Shown: positions 23,701-34,339 of the stretch, piece after piece
How positions within the stretch are numbered: position 1 is the first letter of the stretch
How the letters are laid out: every line of letters starts with the position of its first letter
From: Puccinia triticina
Lineage: Eukaryota; Basidiomycota; Pucciniomycetes; Pucciniales; Pucciniaceae
Direction of reading: 5' to 3'
NCBI RefSeq assembly: GCF_026914185.1
Contig: NC_070568.1
Coordinates: 3,058,001-3,122,000, forward strand
Length of the DNA: 64,000 bases
The notes under the pieces: generated by a model
Database searches by the model: none
Told to the model about the DNA's origin: nothing
What the model saw: the letters and a program-made list of their open reading frames with translations, nothing else
Made by a program: the position numbers and the translations under genes

Positions 23701-24440
23701 TATAAAACAACATACACGTACTGAGTGCCTCTTGAAGGGCATTGTGAGATTTTTTTTGTATCCTTTGCAAGAATGCAAGCAATCCAAATGGTGAGGGGTG
23801 GCCCAACCCAAGAGCATTCCATTCAAATGGAGCCCAACCAGAGGTGTCCCCATTCAAATTTCAGGTACACTGTGTATGCTCTTCAAAGTGAATTCAGAGT
23901 GCCTTCAAATGAATTCAAAAGCCAGTCAAACTCTGCAATCAAATGAACTTTGTAGTCAAATACTTTAGATGTTTCTCAAAAACACTTCAAATTGTCTTCC
24001 AAGGCCCCTCGGAGAAAAATCCAAGTAAGCTCTTCCTCCAACAGACCTCCAAAGCACATTTGAATGGACTTTGGAATCCCACTTTGGAGCTCCTTCCTCT
24101 ATTAGCTTTGTCAGCCAAGGTGATGCTAAGAGCTGGACTCTTCTGGCAACACCCAGTGATGGAAGATATGTGCAAAGAGATTCATTTGATAGAATAAAGA
24201 AGAAAGAAAGAGGAAAAATGGAGGGGTGGTTTAGATTTTGAGGGGGAAACAGGATGAGGCACCTGAAGTTCACAGACTGTGTCACTGTGAGTGAGAGAAG
24301 AAATGGTGATGATTCTCTAAGGATGAAGCTCCAGTGCAAATCTAGTGAAGACTACATACAAGATTGGCTGTGTTTAGTTGAAGCATACAATCACCATGGG
24401 AGTTTGCTCAGCACTTGCGTGCAAGTGCCATCTCTGAACT
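20777..24440. other. AT-rich intergenic DNA, no gene
   Basis: Only short chance open frames. TGTGTGACACA-type palindromes occur at 20880-20965. A promoter-like stretch with CTCTATATGAACACGCC at ~22378-22394, followed by C/T-rich sequence, resembles a decayed LTR but no ends could be set. At 24105-24155 a hairpin block containing GGTGATGCTAAGAGCTGGA recurs inverted near 38124-38172. Confidence 0.35.
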
Positions 24441-25490
24441 TGGTCATAGATTTGGTTGGATCTCATTTAAATTCTGGTTTGAAGACAATGTTAATGTCTG
24501 CCACAAAATATCCTGAAATGACCTGGAACAATACTTGATGTATTTTGTAATGTATGTGTAAAATGTATGCCATACCTATTCTGAAAACAAGGCCAATTTG
24601 ATGAGAAGGTTTAATTTATCCTCAATTTTTACCAAAGTTTCTCCTGTTTCAAAGATCATGATTTTCAACCTCTTTTTGAACCCATGCCCTGTTGGTTTCT
24701 CAGAAACTATCTTTATATTTATTTTCAGGGAATTTACCAAAAAGCTGCCTGTTTTTCTTAAATTGTTTCTATTATAAATGGTTATAACTCATGATGGAGT
24801 GGAGGAGAATCTGAGAGGTCTGATGTTGCTATGTTACTATGGTTTTTACTTTGGCTTCCATTGACTGAGGGGCCAACTGTCACACAAACATGTAACGTGT
24901 GTGATCTTGTGTGACACATTGTGTCACACAAACGTACGCTCACACGTTTGTGTGACACACTGTTCAACAAACAACCATAGCACGCAACGCTGAGTGCCCC
25001 CGCAATACCAGGGGCTTTGGAGAATCCTTTAAGAATTTATCTGATTTTCAGTCATCTGCACACAAATCCCTTTGAGGAGATTTTCTGAAGTCATTCACAA
25101 ACCCCGTGTAACCTGAGGCTCCCCTGGACTTGCCCCAGAAATTGAACTCCCTTGGGATAATTAACTTCAGCAGCTGAAGAATATGTAACATAAATTTACA
25201 TATGCATGCTAGTGTGTCACTTTTTTAATCACTGAGCCAAGTGATGCCAAGCTGAGTGCGCATGCAGCACCAAGGGCTTAGATGGACCCTTCACAAATTT
25301 TATGTAATTTTGACCAACATGTAAAAAAATAATTTTAGGGAGATTTTATGAAGTCATACCCAACTCCTGGTTAATCCAAGGTTTTTTCCCCTGGAGTTGT
25401 CCCTTAAATTTAAATATGTTGCAAAATAATTCAGCAACTGGAGAATGTGTCACACAAATGTACATGTGCATATTTTTGTGACACACTAAC
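24441..25490. repeat. Diverged dispersed repeats with TTTGTGTGACACA palindromes
   Basis: Two or three related blocks follow each other here (about 24780-25090, 25195-25360 and 25370-25490). Each block has CACACAAA...TTTGTGTGACACAC inverted words and a GCTGAGTGC...AGGGGCTT phrase. A further copy lies at 20035-20990. Non-coding; probably remnants of one transposon family. Confidence 0.5.
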
Positions 25491-25498
25491 ATATATTA

Positions 25499-25699
25499 GG
25501 GGGGTTCACAATAGGATAAAAATAAAACTTGAGAGTCAATTTTAAGGCCTTTATCAACAACTTTTCAAAAATATGGCAGGATGTACAGGATTAGGTGTCC
25601 CCTGGCAATCAGAGGGTGTTCTTCATTTTTTTAAAAATTGTCTGTAAAGGCCTTAAAATTGGCTCTAAAGTTTTATTTTTATCCTATTGTGAACCCCCC
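25499..25699. mobile_element. 201 bp foldback mariner-type MITE (GGGGGGTTC ends)
   Basis: Long inverted arms run from GGGGGGTTCACAATAGGATA inward through AATTTTAAGGCCTTTA and back. The element is flanked by TA on both sides. The better copy of the family also seen at 10795-10991. Non-coding. Confidence 0.85.
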
Positions 25700-26214
25700 T
25701 ATTAAGCTTCTTGCAATTTATGATAAGCACATGATAAATTGAAATATGTCATTCCCATGGAAAATCCCTTGTTTCCACCAAGTATTTGATATTTCTTTGC
25801 AAGGAAGTTTCAATTTTTTTCTAAAATATTTCCAATAATACATAGAGTCAAGTTGCAGTTGCTTTCAAGTTGACTCCAAACCCATTCCAACATGCCTTAA
25901 GCTCAATTGAGAATCATCTCAACATAAATTCATCATGACTTGGGCATTTTTTGAGGTTAATCACTGCAAGAAAAACTCTAGAAACTGCTTGCAGTTGAGA
26001 TGCAGCAAGCTTCAATCAAGGCTCAGCTCAAGCTGGAGTCAAGCATCCAAATTATGTGCTGGTGCACCTTGAGTGTGTACCTTGTTCAGCATTTCAACGT
26101 TGAACATGCTGTAGTGTTCATGCAGTAGGCTGAGGCAAATGAGCATCCCCCTGAGCACCCTTTTATTTTCTTTTATTAAAAACTCAATGCCCCATTGAAT
26201 CCAGCCAGAATAAC

Positions 26215-26574
26215 ATAAAAAGGGTATGTACACATGAAAGGGATATGTACAGATGAAAGAAATATGTACGCATAAAAGGGGAATGTGATGAGGTGTATTA
26301 ACACATAAAAGGGATATTTACACATGATGAAAGGGGTATGTATGCATGAAAGGGGTATTCATGCATGAAAGGGGTATGTGCATTAAGGGGTATTTGCACA
26401 TGAAAGGGATATGTAAACATCAAAGGGGTATGTAAACCTGAATGATGAAAGGGGTATTGAAAGGGATGTAAAAAACTCAAAGGGGACATATAAACATGAA
26501 AGGGTCATGAACCCATGATGAAAGGGGTATGTACTCATTGTGAAAGGGATACATGCACATGAAAGGGATATACA
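26215..26574. repeat. AAAGGGGTATGT degenerate short tandem repeat
   Basis: Units of ~16-24 bp with the core GAAAGGGGTATGTGCACATG repeat irregularly across the segment and resume at 27642-27775 on the other side of the nested element. The array was therefore continuous before that insertion. Open frames through it read mainly as Tyr-Pro-Phe repeats and are not genes. Confidence 0.8.
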
Positions 26575-27641
26575 AGGACCCTGGAAACCCCCTATAGAGG
26601 TGGGTAACCAAAATGTATGAATTTTTTGGCCAAAACCAAAAAGGGTACTCACCAAATATGTATGAATGGCCTTTTTTTGGCATGAGGGTATGCACGGAAA
26701 ATGTACTTTTTTTCTCATGGGGTTGGGGGGTTGGTAACAAAGATTGTATGAAAGTTCAGGGTTGAGCAGAAAAGCACCCCGGTAGTCCCCCCCCCTCGGC
26801 AGCGAGCCAAGGCCAGCCAACAATTTGTTTTTTTCAACTGCCTGCCGGCAAGGAGGAGGGGTTCTAGGGGGTTTGAGAGCCCACAACTAGTAGCCGGCTT
26901 AATCCTGTTCAATCTAGATTCTACTTGAATGCACAGAAATTCAAGCTAATTCTAAAAAAGGTAGAAACATGTCCGGGCTCATCAGAGCAAATCAGAGCTC
27001 ATCTAAGTTTAATTCATCTTTGTAAAAATGTTGGTCGATACTATTGTTCCAGATCTGTTTGACAAATTCTTCTCAATCTCTCTATCAGATTCACAGATAC
27101 CTTGCGGAACACAAAATGACTTAATCTTTTTGCAGTTTAGCTCTCCTCCAATAATCCCTGAAGATGAAGAAGATGAGGGAATGTGGTATGTTGTGAATAA
27201 AAGCATGGATGTGGTCTTTGGTGTTGAAAACTGCAAATAAAATCTCAGGTGTGTAAAGTTTGGCATTGAAGTTGTGCTTGAGTACTTGAAGAAAGCTCGT
27301 GGTCACCCCTCTTGGAATGCAGACAAGCTCCCAATTAAAGCAGTCACAATTGATCTTTTGTGGTTTTTAATCTATTTGTTTTTCATTTTTTTTGACTTAA
27401 AATGCTCCAGCTGCCTATAAGATGCTATGCAGTGAAAAGAACAGCAAGCTGGCTGCGCAAGAAGGCCTGCTGTGGGGTTTCTGGGCCAAAAAAAAGGGTA
27501 TGCACCAAATTTGTATGGAATTTTGGGCAGAGCCCTGAGCCTACGCACAAAACCGGTATGAATGCCTTGTGAAAATGTATGAATTTTGGCCAAATCTTGG
27601 ATTTTTGGTTACCAACCTCTATAGGGGGTTTCCAGGGTCCT
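26575..27641. mobile_element. 1067 bp hAT-like element nested in a satellite
   Basis: The left end AGGACCCTGGAAACCCCCTA and right end TAGGGGGTTTCCAGGGTCCT are exact complements, and the complementarity extends ~20 bp further. GATATACA flanks both sides (26567-26574 and 27642-27649): an exact 8 bp target duplication, as for hAT elements. Inside are GTATGAA-type words and a 70-codon open frame, but no transposase. Single ends of the same family occur near 30810-30823 and at 38184-38522. Confidence 0.9.
27028..27240 (+). CDS. Small open frame inside the hAT-like element, uncertain
   Basis: Seventy codons with an acidic patch (PEDEEDEG near residues 44-51), ending in a TAA at 27238-27240. It contains no recognised domain and is not typical of repeat translation. 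It could be a captured host exon: AG before TTTAGCTCTCC at ~27136 is a possible acceptor. Very low confidence that it is expressed. Confidence 0.15.
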   Translation: MLVDTIVPDLFDKFFSISLSDSQIPCGTQNDLIFLQFSSPPIIPEDEEDEGMWYVVNKSMDVVFGVENCK

Positions 27642-27942
27642 GATATACACACATGAAAGGGGTATGTGCACATAAAGGAATATGAAAGGGGTGAATGCAT
27701 ACAAAAGGGATATGTGCACATGAAAGGGGTATGTGCACATGAAAGGGGAATTTTTACATGAAAGGGGAATTTGCACAGGTATCAACTCCTGTACTCAGTT
27801 TTTTGTACCTAGACTCACTCTTGCATAAATTAGGCAATGTGCATGGAATCAACCAGTGCTTGATTCATGCATGAGGCACAGCTTGCCTTGAGCTCTTGCA
27901 TCTCAACTGCAAGCAGTTTCTAGAGTTTTTCTTGCAGTGAAT

Positions 27943-30115
27943 GTTCCAGGATATATCTAACAGGGTTCTTAAAAAGTATTGTGTGATGGCCAAGCAAACT
28001 CCCATGGTTAATGTAATAGATATAAGCATAAATATAGCTCAACATTAGATCCCTCCAGAGATGAGGTGGGGGCCTGCAAATCAGGGGCTCTGGTTATCCC
28101 AGAAGATAATGGGGAGCGAGTAGAATCAGGGAAGAGATTTCTACTTGCTTGGGGAATACCTTCCCACCATAATAACTAGCTCAATGAGGATACACAAAAA
28201 GGGGCAGGCTTGAGACAAAGAGTTCCTGAAAGCAAGTTTTGCTGGTTATTTGATATTGATCCAAGGTGAAGCAGAGACAAAGGCGGTCAGGATATCAAGT
28301 GGGTGACTAAAGATCTGAGGAGAAAGATTAAGAGGGAAGAACTGACCTCTTCACACATTGTTTCCTTCCCCTTGGAGCAGTTGGTCTTTGAGCCATTTGT
28401 CTGATTGACCTGAGCCTGAGGGAGTTGTACACAGTTGGAGATTGTTGTAAATATGTCTGGGTCTCTGATCATGAGAAGTGTAGTCATATTTTTATAAGTG
28501 ACAGAGGGGGCCTGTTACCTATATTTCCTCAAGTCACTTGCGGGTGTTTGAGTGACATATTTTTAAAAGCTGACACCTAAGTCACTTGAGCTTGTGACAC
28601 ATTTGGAAACAGGGAGACCCCTGCTGCTGTAGCGGTAAAAGGCATATCTTCCGGCCTTTTCTTCTTTTTAATCTTTGATTGACAATGTGATGATATCTCA
28701 ATTATATTTTCTTCATCCTTCTGGCAAAAAGATAGTTGATGATTAGGTTATACTATGAAGTCAGCCAACCAGATCAATGCTATGCACACATATTTTATTT
28801 TATTTTGTAACTATATCTCAATTCTTTATTTACAGGCCTGTAAGTGTATGCTGTGATTTTGTCACAATGGCTGATGCTGCGTAGCCAGCTGACAAGTTTG
28901 ACTAGTTCTGTCAGCCGGCTACGCAGCGCAAGCCAGCGTAACACTTCTATAAATGACTAGAGGCCAAAGCGGCTACGCCGCTGCAGGGTGCAAGCCCCTC
29001 AACCCTCTTTCCCACTACTTTCCCCCAGCAAGCCTCTGCCTTCCCCCACGGCCCCAGGCAATGGCATAAAGTATCCCACTCAATTTGTGTGGGCCCTTTC
29101 AAGTCCTATGGAAACCCACTCCCATCTCCCCTGCAAGGTGCACTGCTCCGACTGCTAGCCACTCCCACCATCTCAGCAGTGTAAAATTCCGCCAACACTA
29201 CAGGAAAACAGGGCCGCTGTTAGTGCCGCTATGCTAATGCTCAGATTCAGGGTGCTGTAGGGTAGCAGGCCACTGTTGCTTCTTCTCCTCTCGCAATTTG
29301 TCCTTCTGTTGAGATATGCTACTCAGAATATCCTCATGTGAGCTGTCCTGTAAACTGGCAATTGAATTATCATAATTCATGTGTTGTTTCAAACTTAGTG
29401 CATGTACATTCAATTAATTCTATTTTGATTATTATTAACCTCTGAATGTCATGGACTATATTTCCTTTCCTCCCATTGGTTGGCAGGTTTGTGGATGAAG
29501 AAGAAGTTCAACAAGCCTTGCTTGCTATCTTGAGACCAATAAAGTTTCCAGGACCTTATGAGCAAGTGCAATAGGTTTTTGACATTGGTTAGGAAATATA
29601 CCCTTTGCTTTGACAGGAAGCAAGGAAAACAACAGTACAGATTCAAATCTAACCATCCTGCTGAAAAGGAAGAACATCACAACAAATTGTTTTTGAATGT
29701 AAACCAGAGGCAGCACTTGATGACTTTGAGTGTTTTTCAGTTGGTGCTCATGTCAAGCAAGTTTGCTGAAATATTTGAGATATTGCCTTAATTACTTTTG
29801 GGGACCCATGATGATGCCTGCATGTTATGCAAAATCGAATCCTTTCTTAATCAAATCAAATTTTCATTGTCCTTACAAACAACAAATAACTGTTATTGGA
29901 TGCTGATAAACATTTTTGCTATATAGTCAAGAACAAAAAGTACAACAACTGTAAAATGTTGGGTGAGTGGTGGTGGATTTTGATCAATTTGATGACCACA
30001 TGGACAATCAGGATGGCACACATTTGGAGATCAGCGGCAAGACCGTGACATAAATCACATTCAACTCGGCAATCTGTGCACAGACAAAAAAAAAAATGAC
30101 CTGTCCTGAAAGAGA
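27943..30115. other. Intergenic AT-rich DNA, hairpin at 28871-28933
   Basis: No gene supported. CTGCGTAGCCAGCTGACA (28876-28893) pairs with TGTCAGCCGGCTACGCAG (28908-28925). The 77-codon frame at 29558-29791 has no recognisable motif. Confidence 0.35.
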
Positions 30116-30119
30116 AAAA

Positions 30120-30610
30120 AACAAAGATTTTAGGAGGAGGTTGTTGCAATATGATTGTGGAGTGAGCGTACCCAGCCACAACTGACTTCAACTGGGTCTT
30201 GAACACTGTGAATTTTGTTAAAAGGGGCAGATGGGAGGTTGAGGAGAAGGCGTAGGTCATTGTCGAGGTCGGCGGCGGACAGGAGATTGGGTCAGATTCT
30301 CTTAATCAAAGAGGCAATGACAGCCAGGTAAGCAACCATGAGGGATTGGCAATTGGACAGGCGGAGTTAGATGCCCTCCCAGCCGGGGAAGCTTAGCTGG
30401 ACCGAGCTTAACTAAGCCTCTCCGAGGAGTCGCGAAGCGTCTCCGAAGGACGGGAGGGTGCTCGCGCCCCGCGAGCACAGGGAGGGACTTGTGTTAAGTT
30501 CGTAGCTGGACGGCCTTCATGTCCTTGATCATGATGAATCTCAGGCCCGGGATGCCGAGGTCTTTGGCTGTTGAGGTGGTGTGGCGGCGGTGGGTCTTTG
30601 AGGAGGCCGT
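30120..30610 (-). pseudogene. Disrupted coding remnant, interrupted by a MITE
   Basis: The minus strand between ~30610 and 30512 reads as a plausible exon (a basic stretch, then KDLGIPGLRFIMIKDMKAVQ). After the 100 bp MITE the frame resumes as a Leu-rich stretch (SLMVAYLAVIASLIKRI, stop, then LLSAADLDNDLRLLLNLPS) down to ~30200. Composition is unlike the surrounding DNA. The gene is broken by the insertion and by at least one stop. Family unknown. Confidence 0.35.
30403..30502. mobile_element. 100 bp Mutator-type MITE with 9 bp target duplication
   Basis: It is flanked by the exact 9 bp repeat TAGCTGGAC (30394-30402, 30503-30511). Ends are CGAGCTTAACTAAGCCTC and GAGGGACTTGTGTTAAGTTCG (inverted). 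A GC-rich inner hairpin GTGCTCGCG/CGCGAGCAC forms the middle. A 9 bp duplication is typical of Mutator elements. Related arms occur at 5845-5942 and 6366-6460. Confidence 0.85.
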
Positions 30611-30611
30611 T

Positions 30612-31128
30612 GCAGCTGTGTTGGTCAGAAAACCAAAATTTTACTGGTGCTGTGGCTCAAAGGCCACAACTTTAGCCCACCAAAAATCTTGAATTGTTCA
30701 AGCTTAAGCGGAATCACAATATGCACCTCGAATCCCTCTGGGCCTTTTTGAATGCAATCCAAAACCTGGATTTCCCCTTATTTACATAAGCAGGTTTAGT
30801 CAGAGCTCTCCAGGGTCCTGTTGCAACCACCACTCCGCCAACCTTTGACTTTCTTTTTTGGGAATAACCTAGCCTCAATTCAAAGCATCGGGCGCCACGC
30901 TGCTCTGGAGTCCGATCAGTAATGAGTCTTTTTCTAACAGATGTTTTTCTTGTTACTATGTACACCAAGTACTTATAGGGAAAAAATCCAAATCAAGTTA
31001 CGAAAAGACAACGCAAACAAAGAAAGGAGAGCAGTATTTCGTATCTTTTAAGGCGAAGGGGGGAGGGGGAGACAAGGGCCAGGGAGAAAGAGGGAGAGAG
31101 AGAGGAAACAGGATTATAAGGATTACAA
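30612..31128. other. 3' flank of the RPN2 fragment, no gene
   Basis: It holds an isolated hAT-type end (TCCAGGGTCCT near 30813-30823). A polypurine stretch (GGGGGAGGGGGAGACAAGGG, then AGAGGGAGAGAGAGAGG) lies at 31058-31110. No further coding sequence was recognised. Confidence 0.35.
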
Positions 31129-31815
31129 TTACGAATCAAAATTGTATTCAAATGAAGGAGGCAAATCAGCAATAGGACCATCTAGCAAAGCTCGATCAGG
31201 ATCAGCAGCGCTTTCGGCAGCTGCGTTATTATTCGAGCCAGCTGGATTAGCGGCAGCCGCGCCCGGATTAGTGGCCGCGTTTTTTAAAGAGCTCATTTCC
31301 AAGAATTCAGCAGGCTCGTCCGGTTTACGGTCTCTCATTACTAATATGCCACCTCCAGCGCCGGTCGCGATCGAGTCGGCCTGGCTCAGAATCGCATGTG
31401 CCACGCTGGTCGAGCTACCGGTCAATCCTACCTTGTGGTGGCTCTTCTGGGTCGCCGACGATGCTAGCAAAGGTCTCACCGGGACGTATCGTGAATCATC
31501 GGGGAAGGTGATGTATGGCAGCTGAGTGGCTGTGACCCTAGAGAGGTTCGAGAGCTTGTCAATCGAACCCTCGTCCTTTCTCCGCTTTGACGATTTAGTC
31601 TCTCCGTTCTCTGTCTTCGATACGTCCATCTTTGTCGAGTCTGCTCCCGGGCCATCGTCGATCTTCATTGCATCACTTGCTTGATGTGCTGTTGGACTTT
31701 CAGGTGCCGGAGTCTAGATTCAATGCCGTTTCAGTTCAACAGCAAAGTTAGAAGATGCTGAGAATGGTTAAAGGAAGCGCCACTTACCACTTCCATATCT
31801 TCTGCATTTAATTTT
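31129..31815 (-). pseudogene. RPN2: 3' end of 26S proteasome subunit RPN2 (orphan fragment)
   Basis: The last exon (~31714-31129) encodes the Rpn2 C-terminal tail. It has a charged Lys-rich linker, then LSNLSRVTATQLPYITFPDD, the block RYVPVRP, GGILVMRDRKPDEPAEFLE and a terminal PPSFEYNF. This matches the conserved Rpn2/PSMD1 end that packs on the proteasome base. A preceding exon piece ending AEDMEV (to ~31815) is joined by a GT-AG intron at ~31715-31786. Full-length Rpn2 has ~1000 residues. None of the N-terminal or repeat (PC) domain is visible in the 6 kb upstream on this strand, which holds only MITEs. So this is a duplicated or captured 3' fragment rather than the working gene. The open frame is intact, so a short product is not excluded. 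Confidence 0.75.
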
Positions 31816-32385
31816 TTGAATGTGTGGCGTGGGATGTTTCCTGGGTTGTTGTTTGCCAGGGCAAGGACCACACATGGTATGTATGCGGGTTGTTGGGAGT
31901 GGCGTGTTGGGTGGCGCGGCGAGGTGGAGGTGCCACCAAGGCGGTTACGGTGACATAGGAAGGCGGGTGGCGTGGCCGTGGTCTGGCTAAAGGTGCGGTG
32001 CGGTGGGGTGTTGCTGGTGGGTATATAAAGAGGAGGGGGTGAGTCGTTTGATCCTCAGGGGATTCGGTTTCGTCCGCCCCCTCCCTGGGAGGCCCCGAAC
32101 TGCTTGGTTAGGCCCTCCCTGGATAGTTTACCAACCGGCCCTCTTTTGCTCGTTGCTCCGGCACAGCTGGAGGGTCATCCATAGGGCCTTTGGGCCTTTG
32201 GGGATATTTCAACGTGCCAGGCAATTTTTGCCTAATTTTGTGAGAAAAAAAACACCCCAAAACTTAGATCTGCGGGTCTAGAATTCTGTGGATTTAAGAA
32301 AGTGGGATTATAAATAATATTAGAATTAATATTTCACGGTTTTTTGTGACAGATATATATAGGATCTGTCAGCTATAATACAAAT
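31816..32385. other. GC-rich junction upstream of the RPN2 fragment
   Basis: G/T-rich sequence (GGTGTTGCTGGTGGGTATATAAAG at the right edge around 32010-32034) with no match to Rpn2. It marks the breakpoint of the gene fragment. TATATAAAG on the plus strand looks like a TATA box but no gene follows. Confidence 0.35.
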
Positions 32386-32484
32386 TAAAAATCATTAATT
32401 ACGTCAACAAGTAATTTTTTCGCGCAGCACTTCCCCTTATAGGGTTGCGGAAAAAGTACTTGTTGGCGTAATCAATGATTTTTA
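32386..32484. mobile_element. 98 bp foldback element
   Basis: AAAAATCATTAATTACGTCA on the left pairs with TGGCGTAATCAATGATTTTTA on the right, with only ~20 bp between the arms' inner ends. It directly abuts the next MITE. Confidence 0.7.
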
Positions 32485-32693
32485 GGGCCTGTACCATAGG
32501 GCATGAAAATTGAAATTTTCCAAATTTATTAGCCTCAAAATTTCTTGGGACAAAAACTGAGCCTGGCCAAAATGTAGGCTTGAGCCCAAATTTGAAGAAT
32601 TTCAACATTTGAACCCTCCGCTAGTTTTCAATTTTTGTGTGCCAGGCAAAAAAAGTTGAAATTTTTCAAAATTGAGGCCCACGGTACAGGCCC
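32485..32693. mobile_element. 209 bp PIF/Harbinger-type MITE
   Basis: The ends are GGGCCTGTACCATAGGGC and GGCCCACGGTACAGGCCC. TTA flanks both sides (32482-32484, 32694-32696), the PIF/Harbinger 3 bp duplication. Interior AAATTTTTCAA/AAATTTTCCAAA words are also inverted. Non-coding. Confidence 0.82.
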
Positions 32694-32696
32694 TTA

Positions 32697-34227
32697 ATAT
32701 AAAGGAACGACCTGGGAGGACGACTATTATGGCAAAGCCAGTCAATACCTCTCAGGGCCCTGTGACTCAAATGGCTGATAGCAGATATAAGTAAATAGTT
32801 GCGTTGTCTCTGCCGGCCCTGTGACTCAAATGATTAAATCAAAGGCAGTGGCGACGCACCTATTTATAGCCGCGCGGGTCGACGGCATTTTGATCCACAG
32901 CACACAAATCTTTTGTTCGATTCTCCGCAGGTCCTTGGCACTCCGTTGCAGAGCACGCGGTTCTTTTGTTCCATTTCAAAGGCATTCAATTCCGGCTGCC
33001 AAAATACGACAAACAAATGTCACGACCCCCCTGATCAGATCACCCTCAACTCTGGGTTTCTATAAACGAAATGCTTCTCTCCATAACCGGTTCCAAACTC
33101 CGTTGTGATTTTCTAAAACAGACGAGCCAACAACCCGAATGCACAATTCCTGACGCCAGACGACAAAATCGGCCTAACTCTTTGTCGCAAAAGTAGTAGT
33201 TTTCCAATCCATTCACATCACAACTCACCCATTTCCATATTTGGGCAACCACTTCCAAAGCCCAACGTCCAGTGCCCGCCCCTCATGAAATAGAACCTAA
33301 TAGTACTGAACTATTTGCTTTCCTGGGACTTTCAGACAATTCCAAAACCGATGAACATTGTGCACGCCAACCAGTAAGAACAACACTATTCAAGTTGACA
33401 CATTCAGGCTAACTTCCATATCCAGATCATGCATGGCCCAATGCATTCGCCACTGACAAAATCAATGTGCAATTCCTCCGACAAGACACTTAGCAATCAA
33501 CTGAAAAGGATACAAACTTGCCGCACACTGCCATATTGTAGGCCGCAGCGCCTTGCGTTATGAAACTACCGCGATCACCGACATGGCCAAACAGCATTTT
33601 GCTGATCATTCAAAGTTGCCTAAGGCCGGTCCTCTGATCACCGTAAGTTGAAAAACATGGGCAATACCACATCCACAATTTTTCCGTAACCGTCCTCCCC
33701 GCTTTTCCGCAATGATTTACATACCTGATTAGGAATGCTTCTAGATGATATGCTGAACAGAGTTTTTTTGGAGGCAGTTCCCACCACGTTCCGCTTTTGG
33801 CCTTGCTGCTCCGGCCCATTACCAATGTGATTTCACTTACGTGGAGATCAGATGTCTCCGAGGTTGCAGTCTTGATCACGGTGGTCATGCACAATTCTAT
33901 GGGGAACGGGCAATTTTGATACCATTGAATGCAAATTTAGCGCTCCTGAACTCAACTAGCAGAACTCGGCCGCTTCTGATGTTGCAAATGGAACTTCCTG
34001 GACACAATGTTCACTCCATGATTGGTTCATAGTTACATTACCTGTCATCCGCATGTATTTGACCAAAAATGAACTTCAATCCACAACTGTTCACTATAGT
34101 AGTGATTGTTATACCTAATTTTGGATCTGTTCTTGCTACAGGACAATCTTGTTATTCCAGAGGTGAAAAGAAAAAGCTATCCACTACACTTTCACCTAGA
34201 TTTATTCTAGATTCATTCAACAACTGT
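32697..34227. other. Intergenic DNA, no gene recognised
   Basis: Mixed composition with scattered short open frames on both strands, none with a motif. TCTGCCGGCCCTGTGACTCAAATG at ~32810-32832 repeats CAGGGCCCTGTGACTCAAATG at ~32753-32772. Confidence 0.35.
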
Positions 34228-34339
34228 CACCAGGAAAAAAGAATGATCACTTGTCTGCAAGTGACATCAAAAAGTACAAAGGCCCCTTTTTACTTTGCTA
34301 TGTCACTTGTTGGCAAGTGATCATTCTTTTTTCCTGGTG
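34228..34339. mobile_element. 112 bp foldback MITE, copy 2
   Basis: Second copy of the palindrome at 5143-5254, with the same CACCAGGAAAAAA start, CACTTGTCTGCAAGTGACAT stem and length. A third, badly decayed copy may lie at about 60693-60778, with GTGACAGTCATTG and TTTTTCCTGGTG. Confidence 0.85.

Larger units (their letters stand above)
25962..27939. mobile_element. CACTA-like (CACTG-ended) non-autonomous element
   Basis: The left end CACTGCAAGAAAAACTCTAG matches the right end CTAGAGTTTTTCTTGCAGTG, and both continue inward as AAACTGCTTGCAGTTGAGAT. AAT flanks both sides (25959-25961 and 27940-27942). A 3 bp duplication with CACTG ends is the signature of the CACTA/EnSpm superfamily. Length 1978 bp, of which 1067 bp is a nested hAT-like element (26575-27641). 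The remainder is largely the AAAGGGGTATGT repeat. No transposase. A 247 bp relative lies at 35769-36015. Confidence 0.85.

Noticed and set aside
26298..26886. Minus-strand open frames with Tyr-Pro-Phe repeats
   Set aside because: They translate the AAAGGGGTATGT short tandem repeat and the end of the hAT-like element, not a gene.
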